Positions 24,521 to 36,100 of a stretch of 64,000 bases of DNA are shown here, in pieces. Under the pieces are notes generated by a model. That model saw only the letters and a program-made list of their open reading frames with translations, was not told where the DNA came from and did not search any database. Position 1 is the stretch's first letter, and every line of letters starts with the position of its first letter. The stretch spans positions 2,914,001 to 2,978,000 of the forward strand of contig CP053152.1 in NCBI GenBank assembly GCA_014607495.2, read 5' to 3'. The position numbers were made by a program, and so were the translations under genes. Origin of the DNA: Carposina sasakii. Taxonomy: Eukaryota > Arthropoda > Insecta > Lepidoptera > Carposinidae.

Positions 24521-25132
24521 CTGGTTTCAAAACCAGGTCGCGCAAATACGCACCATCCCTAGAGTAGAGTATTTCAGTAGGTATCTTAAAACTGACGCTA
24601 AAAAAACGCTAAATCCTTATAAGGACACAAAGATGATGATATCAAGTATGTAAGTACCTATTAATCGTGTCACGCCATTTGTAAAAAAAAAGAAAATTAA
24701 AAACCTACCTACTAATTACCAAGAATCTAAAGGTATGGCATCATACAAATAGGTAGGTATATCAACATAAATCCTACAATTTAAACGAAAATCAAAAAAA
24801 AAAGGTGGTCCCATAAAATACATATCAAAGGCAGAACAAACAAACATTTGGTACGCAAAGATTCAAATAACCGAAAAACAAAATGGGGAATGGAAAAGAA
24901 AACGATTTCTGCCTCGCATTCCCCTATCTAAAAGCCTGCAAAGTGGGTCGTTATTGTCATTTTTCGACAATTTTTAAGGCTTTACGGCCGATCTATTATC
25001 CCAACAAAGGTTTAGGACTCCTTAGCTGTTGATAAACTCTAAATTGCTTTGGCAGATTGCTGCGGCAACTTTTTTGACTCATACAAGACTGTTTTGTCGT
25101 AAATCGCTTAATTGTCTCATAATATGTTATAC

Positions 25133-25500
25133 AGGTGTTTTTTGGTTGCCACCCTTACGTAGCGAAGGTTACGTACTCTATACATCAAATAAAGTAAGTC
25201 TATGCCAAAAAAAATGGTGGGAAACGATGTAAATTTTTTAGAATATTTTTTTTATTACTTGATCGGGCAAAATTTATGGTGTCCAGTGTTTATGCTAGTT
25301 TTTTCATAGACAGTTATTAATTATTTCTCGTGAAAAAATCTTGCTACACGCGTCAATGTGCATTCTATTTACTCAACTTTGGACCCTAATATTTTGGAAA
25401 CCAGACACTTCCCAGGTATGCTTCCATGGAGAAAAATGATCGTGATGACGAGAAGATTCCTTAGCTTTCGGGAACGTTGACGACCAAAAATCAAGTAGGT
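25133..25500 (-). mobile_element. MITE of about 370 bp, reverse copy
   Basis: Reverse-complement copy of the element at 51388-51768. It begins ACAGGTGTTTTTTGGTTGCC and ends with the reverse complement of TTTTTGGTCGTCAACGTT. Its far end lacks the CACCCTGTATA terminus. Confidence 0.75.
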
Positions 25501-26384
25501 AATTACATGAGATGAAGAAATGTGAACTGCGCTGTATTGTTGAAACCTATACATAATTTTGCAAGTAAGTACTTTGAATGTCTTACTACTTTTTTGATGC
25601 CTTTTTTGGCCGATTAGGTGTTTCGCCTCTGCTCATTACAGGCTCATCACACTTAGAAAAAGATAGTGTCTACATAATGTATGGTATGCAACAATTATGC
25701 GGCGTCATTACAAAACCTTGTGTAAAGTTACATACTGTTAATTAATGTCATTTGCCTGCAAAATGTATGGATATTTCTCAAAACCAAACAAGAATCTTTA
25801 AATCTAATAAAACGGATGTTGTTAGGAAAATAAAATTCTTATCACAGCCCGGAAATGACGATGATTCAAAATTAGTTTTTTCTTATATTAGCGAAGGCTT
25901 TCAGAAGGTTTTGCTGACACCTTCAAGAGAGTTGTAAATGAATTGAGAAAAGGTCTTCAGGGATTCGTGAATTGTTAGCATTACGTGAATGGAATTTATA
26001 AATGACTCTTAGATTTTCGAAACTCTTGATGAATTTTAATTTTTATACTTCCTGGTTTGTTTAAAGTATGAGTTTGAGCACGCATTTGTTATGTAATATG
26101 TTATTGAAAATTCTATAATAATTTTAAGGAGAGTTACTTTAAACGGTCTCTACTACATCTTGGCTATGGCCCAAATGCACGCCACTCAAAGGAACAGTAC
26201 TCTGTGGTCCTGTGAATTTCGAAAGATTTAGTTAAATACATGCAAAAATAACTTTCCCGTATGCCACGTTGCTATGGATACGTTTGATATCCACAAATAT
26301 AATTAATTTACTCAGTAAATTAATATGCTTAGTGGATATCACACGCATTACCTACAACGGAGCGTATCACATATCTGGTAGAAC

Positions 26385-27010
26385 AGCCAGCCTATGGCCG
26401 TGTGTCCACCGCGACCGTCACCGAGCCGTCACCGAGAACGAAATGACGGCGCCGAAGTATCGATATACAGGGTGTAACAAAAAGGGTATGTTAAGCGAAA
26501 AGCTATGTAAATAGCTCACTATAGAGAATCTATTTCCAAAATTTGAACCACAAAATCACATGATTATTTTTCAAAATTGTATGAACATTCCTGAATAGTT
26601 TAAAAATTCTCCATACTGAGTCGAGTCTGAAATTTTGTGGATAGGTTCCTTTTAGTGGGCTATTTACATAGCTTTTCGCTTAAAATACCCCTTTTGTTAC
26701 ACTCTGTATAGACTAGTATAGCCGCGTGTCCACCGCACGTCCGTCACCCGAGCACCGTCATCCCGGCCGCCGATGTTTCGGGTAGTTCGGCGTCACCGCT
26801 AGAACTCGGCACGGTTTTATGACAGGCCGTTATGCCAGAAATACAAAACACGTTTATTCTTGTCCACGCACTACCATCGCACCGCGCCGTTCGCCCGGTT
26901 TTTGTTTTGTCTTTGAGCCACTGATATCGGTGCGGTGGACACACGATCGCCGTCACGTCATCTTAAACTCGGCCCGAAATAATCTCGTTCTCGGTGACAA
27001 TGTCGGCGGA
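26385..27010. mobile_element. GC-rich dispersed repeat (CCGTGTGTCCACCGC), split by a nested MITE
   Basis: Much richer in GC than its surroundings. GGCCGTGTGTCCACCGCGAC with CACCGAGAACG near 26395-26440 is echoed in inverse by CGTTCTCGGTGACAATGTCG near 26985-27005 and GTGCGGTGGACACACG near 26930. This suggests an old DNA element with inverted ends. A 241-bp MITE sits inside it at 26467-26707. Its open frames look accidental. Confidence 0.5.
26467..26707. mobile_element. Palindromic MITE, ACAGGGTGTAAC family (full copy, nested)
   Basis: ACAGGGTGTAACAAAAAGGG on the left and AAAATACCCCTTTTGTTACA then CTCTGT on the right. The AAGCGAAAAGCTATGTAAAT arm is repeated in inverse. Flanked by TA on each side. 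Confidence 0.85.
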
Positions 27011-27927
27011 CAAGCGTCCTAACAGTCACACTTGACATTTCAGCTCACCCGACCTTGGCTTGGTATTTTCATTTGACAGATGAGTTCGTGTTCCATTGCG
27101 AAGTGAGGGGATTACCCGAATACCGACATACTAACCCAAAAAATGTATTGTAAGGTGAGTTCCTAAAAGTGAGCCATCTAGTAGAAAGTTCCTAAATTAT
27201 TTATATGAGTGTTTGTGTACAACATCAATCTGAGGTAACACTGTGGTGAAGCCTGGAGGTAGGTTAGGTTCCTCTATGAGTACGCTGCAGATTGAAATAA
27301 TTTCGCTGAATATAGACAGATGGCGTGTTTGCTGCAAACACATTCAATTCTGTTCTTTGCTGTCATGGGCTTAAGTATTACTTACTTAAGTAGTATTAGT
27401 AGGTACATGTAATATTTAAGAGATTTTGCCTATGACTGCCTATCCATTTTGAAAACATTGGCACAATTTAAAATATTTATTAATGTAGTCTCTGTCTACA
27501 AAATTATGTCAGAATTTCATGATTTACTATTTTCAGAAAATTATTCTGTCAGCGCTACCATGTAAATTATTATTTTTACTCACTTTGTTAAAATATGACA
27601 TTCAAATACTTAAGTTCCTGTAATTTTTATATTGGCCTTTTAAAAAATTGGCTTTGTACGATTAACAAATATTAGTCTCACGTTTTATCGTTTACAAGTG
27701 TTTATGCCATTAATTGAACTAAACAAGTATGTCGGTAAACAGAGACTGGTAACAGATAAGCCCATAAAAATAGGTAAAATCTGTTCATTGTAAATGAACC
27801 TAAATAAAGAACTCTATACACTAACTAGCAATTAGCACTGCACTGGTGACAAGTGAAATACCTAAGTACTAAAATCAATTTAACTCATCCTTCAACAGAA
27901 TAGAATAGCTTTATATTTCAATACTAG

Positions 27928-28110
27928 TGGACGCCCGCGACTTCGTCCGCATGGACTACAGAAATAACAAAATGTCGAAATTATCTGGGATAAAAACATT
28001 TTCCCGGGATAAAAAGTAGCCTATATGTTAAGTGGGACCTGTAAAAATATATTCCTGAAAACTACATCGAAATCGGTTCAGCCAGGGTTCAGAACGGAGA
28101 CAGTGGAAAA
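27928..28110 (+). mobile_element. LINE-type 3' tail repeat (GGACGCCCGCGACTTCGTCC)
   Basis: CTAGTGGACGCCCGCGACTT, ACAAAATGTCGAAATTATC, ATAAAAAGTAGCCTATATG and ATCGAAATCGGTTCAGCC. Related pieces occur at 46183-46350 and, more diverged, 45065-45295 and 54938-54975. Such sequence is very common in lepidopteran genomes. Confidence 0.6.
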
Positions 28111-28756
28111 CATGTAAAATATAAAAGAGCTATGCACGCTATTTGGAGCCTGTCAGCTCCATGCCGCGAATGTGTGTGTAGCCTCCAATCACTAATACCT
28201 GCTCAACAGTTAAAAACTACTTTCATACGAAGGGCACAAATGTTACTGTCAGTGCGTCGTCAGTATCCGTGAGTTTAGTATATCGGCTCCCTTAAACCCG
28301 TATAGACATACCCACTTTAGTATAAGTAGGTAAATAACGTGAAGTATTTTGAGATAAATGTTCAAATGACATTGATTTAAATTGCTATACCTTTTCTAAA
28401 GTAAGATATTATTATGTTCAAAAAGAATTTTGGGTTGAACAACCTATATATACCTACCCTTGAACTTACCTAACATTAATTTAACACATTTAAATTATTT
28501 AAATAGACGATGATTGGCCAAAAACATACAGACAATACGAATAGCAATTGAATTAATTTTAAATGACAAAATTCTAAAGACATCAAATTAAATTATGATG
28601 CAAATCTCCCACTAGAGTCTTTCTCGATATCCGATTTTGGATATCCTCTATTATAGCTTGTTCTGCATACGCATAGGTACTATGCCTAGATAGAAATAAT
28701 ATAGATAGCTTCTAGTCCCAACTTATGATAATCTAATGTTATCTATTTTGAGGCAT

Positions 28757-28764
28757 TATATAAG
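28757..28764 (+). promoter_or_regulatory. TATA box of the carboxypeptidase gene
   Basis: TATATAAG lies 55 bases before the ATG at 28812. An initiator-like TTCACTG follows about 22 bases downstream (28779-28785), giving a short leader. GATA-type motifs (TTATGATAA, GTTATCTA) lie just upstream at about 28724-28746, which would fit gut expression; that last point is inference. Confidence 0.6.
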
Positions 28765-28811
28765 AGCCTATACGGGTCTTCACTGATACACTTCACAAAA
28801 TAGAACTCACT

Positions 28812-31800
28812 ATGCAAGTGGCACTGGTGTTATGCATAGGACTACGTGTAGCTGTAGTATATTCAGCCGATTTACCTAAATATGTACGAAAATCATACAA
28901 TAAACATACTTTATACGAAATCAAAGGCAACAATGAGTTGAAAGATGATCTATTGGAAAAGTTTGCAATTAACGATGTAAGTATACTATAATATAGACTA
29001 TAGTATTTAATTTGCCATGTCTTTTGGTACAGATACTGTAGGTCCGATATCTTTAAAATAAAAATATTCACCACTGTACTCAATTTTGACAAACATGCAT
29101 ACTCCTAAAAAAATATCTCGTTTATAACTGATACTTATGTACGGTTATGGTAATTTTCAGGACTCTCTTTTGCTAGAACATAACACAGTATTGGTGTCGC
29201 CAGCGATCAGGAAACAGTTTGAACAGGCCCTCAAGAAGTATCAGCTTGAGGCAAAAGTTATAGTAGAAGACATACAATCGTAAGTAATGTAGTATATAAT
29301 ATGCTAGTACAAACTTAAACCGAGAGATTACCAAGTGGACATTAAATAATATATAATACAATCATATTATGATTATTTGATTTAAATTTTTAAAAAGTGA
29401 AGCATCCATTGATTAATTTGATCGTTGGTATATAAGGTCAAATTAAAAGGCCCCCTTTTAATTTGACCTTAATATTATTAAATGTAGACCAAATCTAAGA
29501 ATATTCTATTTATTGAACTATTTCAGATACTTGGATAAAGAAACAGAACAAACAATCAGAAACAAAGGCTTCGGGTGGACGTCTTACTATGGAGTTGATG
29601 ATGTGAGATTTTCCTATTTTACTTACCTATAAGTTGAACAACACGCATCTTCTTTTTAGTATTAGTTTAGCTCAGTGGTTTGAGCGGCTGGCACGGTATG
29701 CAGTGGTCGTGGGTTCGATTCCCACTCGGGTAAAGAATTTTTTCCTTTTCTTTATTAATAGTTTATTATGTTTGTATTAGTACAACAAATTCATGTTCAA
29801 ACACTTAGGAAAATTTGTCGTTAGGTCGACATATTATTCTCATAGTTCTGCACCAAATGGTTCAGTTCATTTCTTACGACTTACGTCCTATAATCCTAAA
29901 GAGATTCAATAGACATGTACATGATTTGAAAAATGTTGGAAAGATGTGATGTCTTCGTTATCGAAATACCAGTCGCTTCCAAAGCTTGTGAGATATAATA
30001 TAGATGTCACTTAAATTTCTTTTTTAGATCTACGGTTATCTCCAAAACATGAGCCAGTTATACCCAGACAGTGTTAGTGTAGTCGAGGGTGGAAGGTCGT
30101 ACCATGGCAGGAAGATTCTTGGACTAAGGATCAATACTCCGGCAACTGATAATGAACAAAAACCAGTTGTTATTATTGAATCAGGTAAAGATAAAGTTAA
30201 AGTTAAGTACCTAACTTAAAGATGTGAAAACTGAGACCAAGTATATGAAGTACGAAGTAACGTTTTGTATTGGTGCAGTGTAAAGAGAAATAAATTGCGT
30301 AGTTGTTGCGTATTTATTGAATGTGTGATGGATGATAAAAAAGTGCTGACCCTAAATCATTGGAACAGTTCAACATGACGACCTAAAGTAATGTTGAAAT
30401 CCTAAAAAGATTTTACACTGTTAATCAAATCTTTGAAGTGGAAGTGGAATCCAAAATACATTACCCACAAGAATCAAATCTTTCATTTAGGTATCCATGC
30501 CCGAGAATGGATCGCTCCAGCCACCACAACCTACTTCATCAATGAGCTCCTCACCAGCCAAGACCCTGACATCGCGGCTATGAGGGATCATGTGGACTGG
30601 CACATTTTCCCCACAATCAACCCTGATGGGTATGAGTTTACGAGAAAATACGTAAGTAGATCCTATGCATTTGACATTGCCGAATACGTAATGGCATCTA
30701 TTAACTTATGTAACATCAATCATTATTAAAATGTATTTTTTCTCCTTAGGATCGGTATTGGCGAAAAACTCTTTCTCCCAATCGAGGTGGCTGCTGGGGC
30801 ACAGACCCTAACAGGAATTGGGACCATAACTGGGGTGGTAAGTTGGATCTTTTAGTAAAAATGAAATAGCGAAGGTCAACTTATGAGAGACTCTAGGTAT
30901 CTAAGCTTAAAATGTAATTTTTTAAAGAGCCAACTTTATGATTACTGTTTAACTACTGATTACATCTTACAATAAAAGGTGTGCCAACAATAATATTTTT
31001 TACAGTTATCGGTGCAAGCAACAATCCTTGCAGGGAAACTTATAGAGGATCTAAAGCATTCTCCGAGATAGAGACCAGAACCTTTGCAGATTACATAAAA
31101 AATGTGGATAATCTCGCAGCTTATGTGGCCTTCCATTCCTACGCACAGATGCTCCTTGTTCCACTGTCTGACTCCACTGAGCATCTTGAGAATTATGATG
31201 ATATGGTATCTGTTATTTTTATGTTGCTTAATTTTACATTCACTCTTATCATAAACAACACTTGATAAATATACAGCTATAATCCGAAAGTGGGGTAGCC
31301 AGAACTGCAGGATGACGAAAGGGATCCGACAGCCATGTTTAGCATAGAGGGGTCAGATGTAAATGTTCAGTAACAAATTGCTAGGTCATCGTCCGAGAGA
31401 ATCTACCAGCCCCCTAGCATGACCACGCATCGTGGATATCGTATCGTATGATATCGTATCGTCATTATAGAAAATTCAACATGCTGGCTATATTTATCGT
31501 ATTTTGGCAGGCTAAATGTGGATAAATCGGTTTATCATATCGCGTTTCGCAGGTCATGCTAGGCTTGCTGAGTTCCTTAGTCGACTCTTACAATATGCAC
31601 GGATGAAGGTGCGGCTGATTTACATTAGTGAGGTCAAAATTACTTCACAGAATAATAAAAATTCTTCATTTTCCAGGTCACAATAGGCAACAAGTCTTTA
31701 GAATATGGATATGCGGTTCACAAATCTAAGTATGAAGGACCAGGAACAGCTGCTTCAATACTATGTAAATATAAAAGTATCTAGAGAACATGGTAACTAT

Positions 31801-32396
31801 CAGAATAGGTTGTAAATCCATTACAGTTGACCGGTTGCGATTTTGCAATGACGTGGGAATTTTGAATGAGGTAAATTAGCTTCTAACATCATTTAAAGCA
31901 ATTAAAAATGAAAATGGGTGTAAGTGGTCTCAACTAATACTTTAGAAGAACCCAAGGTCAATCTCACCTGCCCATAGTGCACCCTGCTATTTAACGGAGC
32001 GTAGCCAGATTTTTGTATTTATGCCCGAAAAGGGTTGGTATATTCACCCTTTATCACGAGAAATTTAAAAAGATAACTGTTGAAAAGTGGGTTTGTATTT
32101 TGCACAATTCTGCCCAACCTCTTTAGAGAATAATAGGCGTAACTATATACCTAATTTAACTGTATGTATGTACTATATGTATTTATGTATGTAAAACTGT
32201 CATTATTTCAGATCCCTGTTCAGGAGGCAGCATGGACTGGGTGCGGTCGGCCCTCAACGTGCCGCTTGCCTACACGTACGAGCTGAGAGGCATTGGCTTC
32301 ACCTGGCCCCCTGACAGGATCCACGAGCAAGGAGACGAGGTCACCCAGATGATGCTCGGGTTCTTCACTGAAGCAGTTAACTTGGGATACTTGTAA
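28812..32396 (+). CDS. M14A zinc procarboxypeptidase, carboxypeptidase A-like, 412 aa
   Basis: Nine exons: 28812-28976, 29161-29279, 29527-29602, 30028-30184, 30491-30651, 30750-30837, 31006-31205, 31677-31764, 32212-32396 (1239 nt, stop TAA). Residues 1-18 are a signal peptide ([18 protein letters not shown]). An activation propeptide follows to about IRNK at 108, a plausible trypsin site. The catalytic domain has zinc ligands H175 and E178 in HAREW and H299 in FHSYAQ. It also has R231 in WRKT, N247-R248 in DPNRNW, Y352, and the catalytic glutamate E375 in YELRGIGF. Met359 occupies the residue-255 pocket position of bovine enzyme numbering (SMDW), which favours hydrophobic C-terminal residues rather than Lys/Arg. 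The protein is probably secreted, a gut digestive enzyme that removes C-terminal amino acids. No defect was seen. Confidence 0.95.
29655..29775 (+). mobile_element. tRNA-derived SINE (short)
   Basis: A-box-like TTAGCTCAGTGGTTTGAG and B-box GGGTTCGATTCCC, then a CTCGGGTAAAGAATTTTT body and a CTTTATTAATAG tail. It is in an intron of the carboxypeptidase gene. A second copy is at 44047-44185. It cannot fold into a proper tRNA (no matching acceptor stem), so it is a SINE and not a tRNA gene. Confidence 0.65.
31297..31640 (+). mobile_element. SINE (GACATGCACGGAAGGAGATG family) with a nested palindromic insert
   Basis: It lies in the carboxypeptidase gene between the exons ending 31205 and starting 31677. 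SINE sequence (GGGGTAGCCAGAACTGCAGG, GAGGGGTCAGATGT, CGAGAGAATC) runs to about 31416 and resumes at about 31562 (TTGCTGAGTTCCTTAGTCGA, ATATGCACGGATG). The insert between begins CTAGCATGACC and ends GGTCATGCTAG, an inverted pair, with GATATCGTATCG units inside. Confidence 0.6.
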
Positions 32397-33115
32397 TATC
32401 TTGGCTTGTACTTCATAGATGCGTAAGATTGTTTTTAGCTCGTATGTGGTATTTTCTTATTTCTCAGACTATACCTAAGTATGCTTCGCTAATTTTTAGA
32501 GATTTAATAATTTTATTGCCGAAAATAATAATACTGTAATATAGTAAGATTATTATTTTGTTAGCCCAGTGGTTAAGACGTGCACCTTCCAAGTGGGAGG
32601 CGTATGTTCGATCCCAGTCACGGGCCTGTACCAATGAATTTATTTCATGTACAGATTTTAATGTTGCAAAATTATCACTTAGCTCGTGTCTCGGAAAGCA
32701 CTGCGCCTGATCTCTCTCCGGTCGTGTCGGCTTTCCGTCCCATCGGACTATGAGAGTAACGGAATAGAGAGTGCATCTGTGTGTGCAACATACTTGTGCA
32801 CTATAATATCTCCTGCGTACCTGGCCAATCTCCGTAGAGATTGGTCGCCTTGGCCGAAATACGGTCGGAGATCATCATTATTTTGTCACGTGTCAATATT
32901 TCTAATTTAAGTATAGGTACGTAATGAAATTAATCGTAAATGAAAAAGTATATTAAAATCAATGTAGTAAAATTGGGTTATTATTTTGTTATTTAATGTA
33001 TACTATTCTATATTTACATTTACATACTGAACGCTTACTAACAGCGAATTTTCACTGATACTCTATCTACACACAATAGGAATCAACCTCTTGAAATATG
33101 TAAAATTTGACCTAG
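32397..33115. other. Convergent intergenic gap between carboxypeptidase and integrin genes
   Basis: The carboxypeptidase gene (plus) and the integrin gene (minus) end facing each other about 720 bp apart. The gap is mostly the SINE at 32563-32885. No clear AATAAA was seen for either gene. Confidence 0.6.
32563..32885 (+). mobile_element. tRNA-derived SINE, near-complete copy
   Basis: The head has TTAGCCCAGTGGTTAAG (A box) and TGTTCGATCCCAG (B box) with tRNA-like spacing. The body carries GTGTCGGCTTTCCGTCCCAT, AGAGTGCATCTGTGTGTGC and CCTTGGCCGAAATACGGTC, and the tail is ATCATCATTATT. Other copies: 12768-12958 (reverse, cut), 46693-46825 (partial), 55407-55735 (reverse, full). Confidence 0.8.
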
Positions 33116-36100
33116 TCATGATAGCTTTTCATCCGCGCTGCAAATGTTCACGTCTGAAACTTCATTCCCATGATTTTCACATTCATAATCTTTAGACTTG
33201 TAATTATCAATATCGATATCATCAAAGATACAATCATCAACGACTTCCATCTCTATTGGAGCTGGTGCCTGAAACCAATACATAGAAACGTACCTATATA
33301 AAGGGTAATCAACTCTTTCACTATGTTGCCATGACAAACCTGTCAGACCTGCACTAAAGCACTCGGGAATAACTTTGTAAGCATACTCGTACATAGATAG
33401 GACATATAAAAAAGACTGTGTTTCCAAAAAGAGGTGAACAGAACAACAAAATCATTAAGGAAACCCTACATCCCCGTTTAGCATAGAGGGGCCAGGTATA
33501 CATTAGTGACAAGTTCCTAGCTCACCGCCTGAGAGACTGCTCGGGGTTCTTAATCGACTCTTACGACATGCACGAAAAGAGATGTATTTGATGTATTCTC
33601 TCTAGGACTCGCAATTACTTTGCGAGCAAATATAAAAATCGCCCGGTCTATAAACTTGGAACCATTGTATTAAAGAATTTAGGGAATGATGCAAAAACTC
33701 ACCAGACTCTGCTTTCTGATAATTTCAGTTTTTAAATTATTCAATGATTCCTTTTTCTCTCGCTTGAAGAATTTATACTGCAATAGATAAGAAAATTATT
33801 CTTATCTATTTAAATACATTTCAAATCATAGGCTGATTGAGTAGAAATAAAGAGAAAATACAAAACAATAGACTTGTGTCTTGATGGTATCGTGGACTGT
33901 GGCTAATCAAAAATACTGCAAAGACCATATATTTTTAACAAGTAAAAAATGAACAAATTACTTACCTTACATAAAATGAATACCAATACAAGTAACCCGA
34001 GAAATCCGACTACAATGCCGATCACTATCATCAATGTTTTGTCATTGGCCACAGTTTTACGTGAATATTCTACAGAGACAGTTGCCGACATCCTGAAAGA
34101 AAGTCTTTCTTTTTCTTTTTTTTACACAACACATTAACCTAGTCCCACACTAAGACCCCTAAGGTCTTGTGTCGTGGGTACTAAAAAATAAACAGTATTT
34201 AAATACATAGATAAGTATAAAAACATCAAGAAATTCATTCATTAGCATTCTCCTGCTGCGCTGTCTGTCATAATATAGGTACCATGTAGAATGTTTTCAA
34301 TCCTCGCACTGTCAAAAAGTTATTAGATCAAGAAAAGCAGTAAAAGTATCCTTTTGGCTCATCTTGGCCATGACCCCTAATAATAATATATAGAATACTG
34401 TTCTCGTTTGGTACCAGTAGCAGTATTTGTGCTGTAAATAGGACTAGGTATTAGAAAAAAGAATATTTTGTGATAGGTAACGGGAATGATACTGCTCCAG
34501 TAAAGTGGTAACATATGGAAAGGAAACTTACGATATAGTCTTAATAACATCTGTTGGCTTCAAAAATAGAGAAATTCTGGACTGTAGTACCAACTTTCCG
34601 CTTATCAAGTTATCTTCTGGAAAAGGTTAAAATATATAATTGAACGAACTAAAAGAATGGGTTGTGTGTGGGTGCTGAAGCATATAGATACTCAGCATGT
34701 ATATATAGATACATAGATGGGAGACAAAATCACATAGAACCCTAAGGAATCCTCCGTTAGTCGAATCTCTCGAGATGGGTTACTCGTATACTTACTTATT
34801 TTTGTATTATTGATGATTATTCCAAAAATGAATTTATGTATAGAATTAGGTTTGAGATTTAAATTACAAAAATATGTTGCGGTGTCATTCGTTTGCTTGT
34901 AGCTACAATTCGAGCTATCCATAATCTGAAAATAAAACAACAAAAAAAACTCTTTTAAGCTATTTTGAAGAAAATCTCCAGACTTATTTCATAAAACTTA
35001 CCTGAAAAAGTTGCACGCAAGAATTTTTATGAACTTGAAATTGCATTGCTGCTGAAATATTTGTCCATTTAATGGATCCGTTATTTTTAATCTGAAAACA
35101 AAGACAAAAAATTAAATTGTTAATAGCTTAGGGATACAATAAATAATACTTGGAGTAGTTCAGTTTTTAAATACGAGTACATATACTTACATTATACAAA
35201 AATATATTAGTAATATTTTCAATCTCTTTCGATTCCTCATCTATAGACAAAGTTGTGTCGTATTTTGCACTGAAAAATAATTTAAAAGTGAATAAGTACT
35301 TACTTTAATTATTTGTATTAGTAACGAAATTAAATACAATATATTACAATTATTTCAAATACCGAATACTTAATTATAAACTGATAAATAACATACCCTT
35401 CTACAAAAATATTATCAGTATACAGAGTCATTGGTATTGTAAGATTCTTGTATTCCTTTACAATATCTTTATTTGTGCAATTTTCATACAGATCAACTTT
35501 GAGAAATATATAAGTTTGATTTGTATTTAAATATCCTATATCCAGGGGAATAATCAAGGGCCGCTGAAAAAAAAATTAGACGATAAAACTATTTCAATTT
35601 TCAAAAAGATTAGATTAGATTTTTTCTACACAAGATTTTGGTTACAAATAAATAAAAACTGATTTTATATATTTACCATATCCACCATTTTTTCTAGCAT
35701 AGGTAAGCGACACAGGTACACTTTTGGAACCTCTAAAGAGCAAGTTTGCTGGCTCTCCTTGATGGTAGCCCCTTCCGTAAAGACCTTTACACACGCATCA
35801 TACGTCCTGTGACCAGTATTCAGAACTGATACTGACACCTCATTCTTGCTTGTTCCACCCACAAATATAATTGATGTTGTACTAGAAAATAATAATTATC
35901 ATATACCAGTGGTGACAACTTAGAGGTTTTACCCCTAAATTTAGGGGGACTTTTAGGGGCAGAATTTTTTTAGGGGTACAACGACTCAACGTGTATTGTC
36001 CGTTTTGTCTGTTTCATAGAGTAGTTCCGATGGTGATGACGGTAATTACTATGTGTATGATCACATTTTCAGTGTCAGCATACTATACAACGGACGCAAT

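Larger units (their letters stand above)
18226..28750. other. Gene-free stretch of 10.5 kb upstream of the carboxypeptidase gene
   Basis: No coding exon with acceptable borders was found on either strand. The longest frames are a LINE remnant (23701-24120) and unrecognised AT-rich frames (for example 21263-21511 minus, 25752-25937 plus) that lack exon signals. The stretch holds a LINE 3' end (23695-24195), direct repeats (24200-24275 and 24452-24520), a MITE (25133-25500), a GC-rich repeat with a nested MITE (26385-27010), a MITE arm at 21559-21592 and a LINE tail (27928-28110). Copies of an AGATAGNCTATCTGA motif near 20985 and 22105 are remnants of another small repeat. Confidence 0.6.

Noticed and set aside
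25752..25937. Open frame of 61 codons, MPAKCMDISQ...
   Set aside because: No recognisable motif, no splice or promoter context, and AT-rich chance frames of this size are common here.
26744..27022. Open frames on both strands of 67-70 codons in GC-rich DNA
   Set aside because: They lie in a GC-rich dispersed repeat where stops are scarce. No known domain is visible.
29655..29730. tRNA-like A and B boxes that could be a tRNA gene
   Set aside because: No paired acceptor stem or clear anticodon arm. The body and tail are shared with 44047-44185, so this is a SINE.
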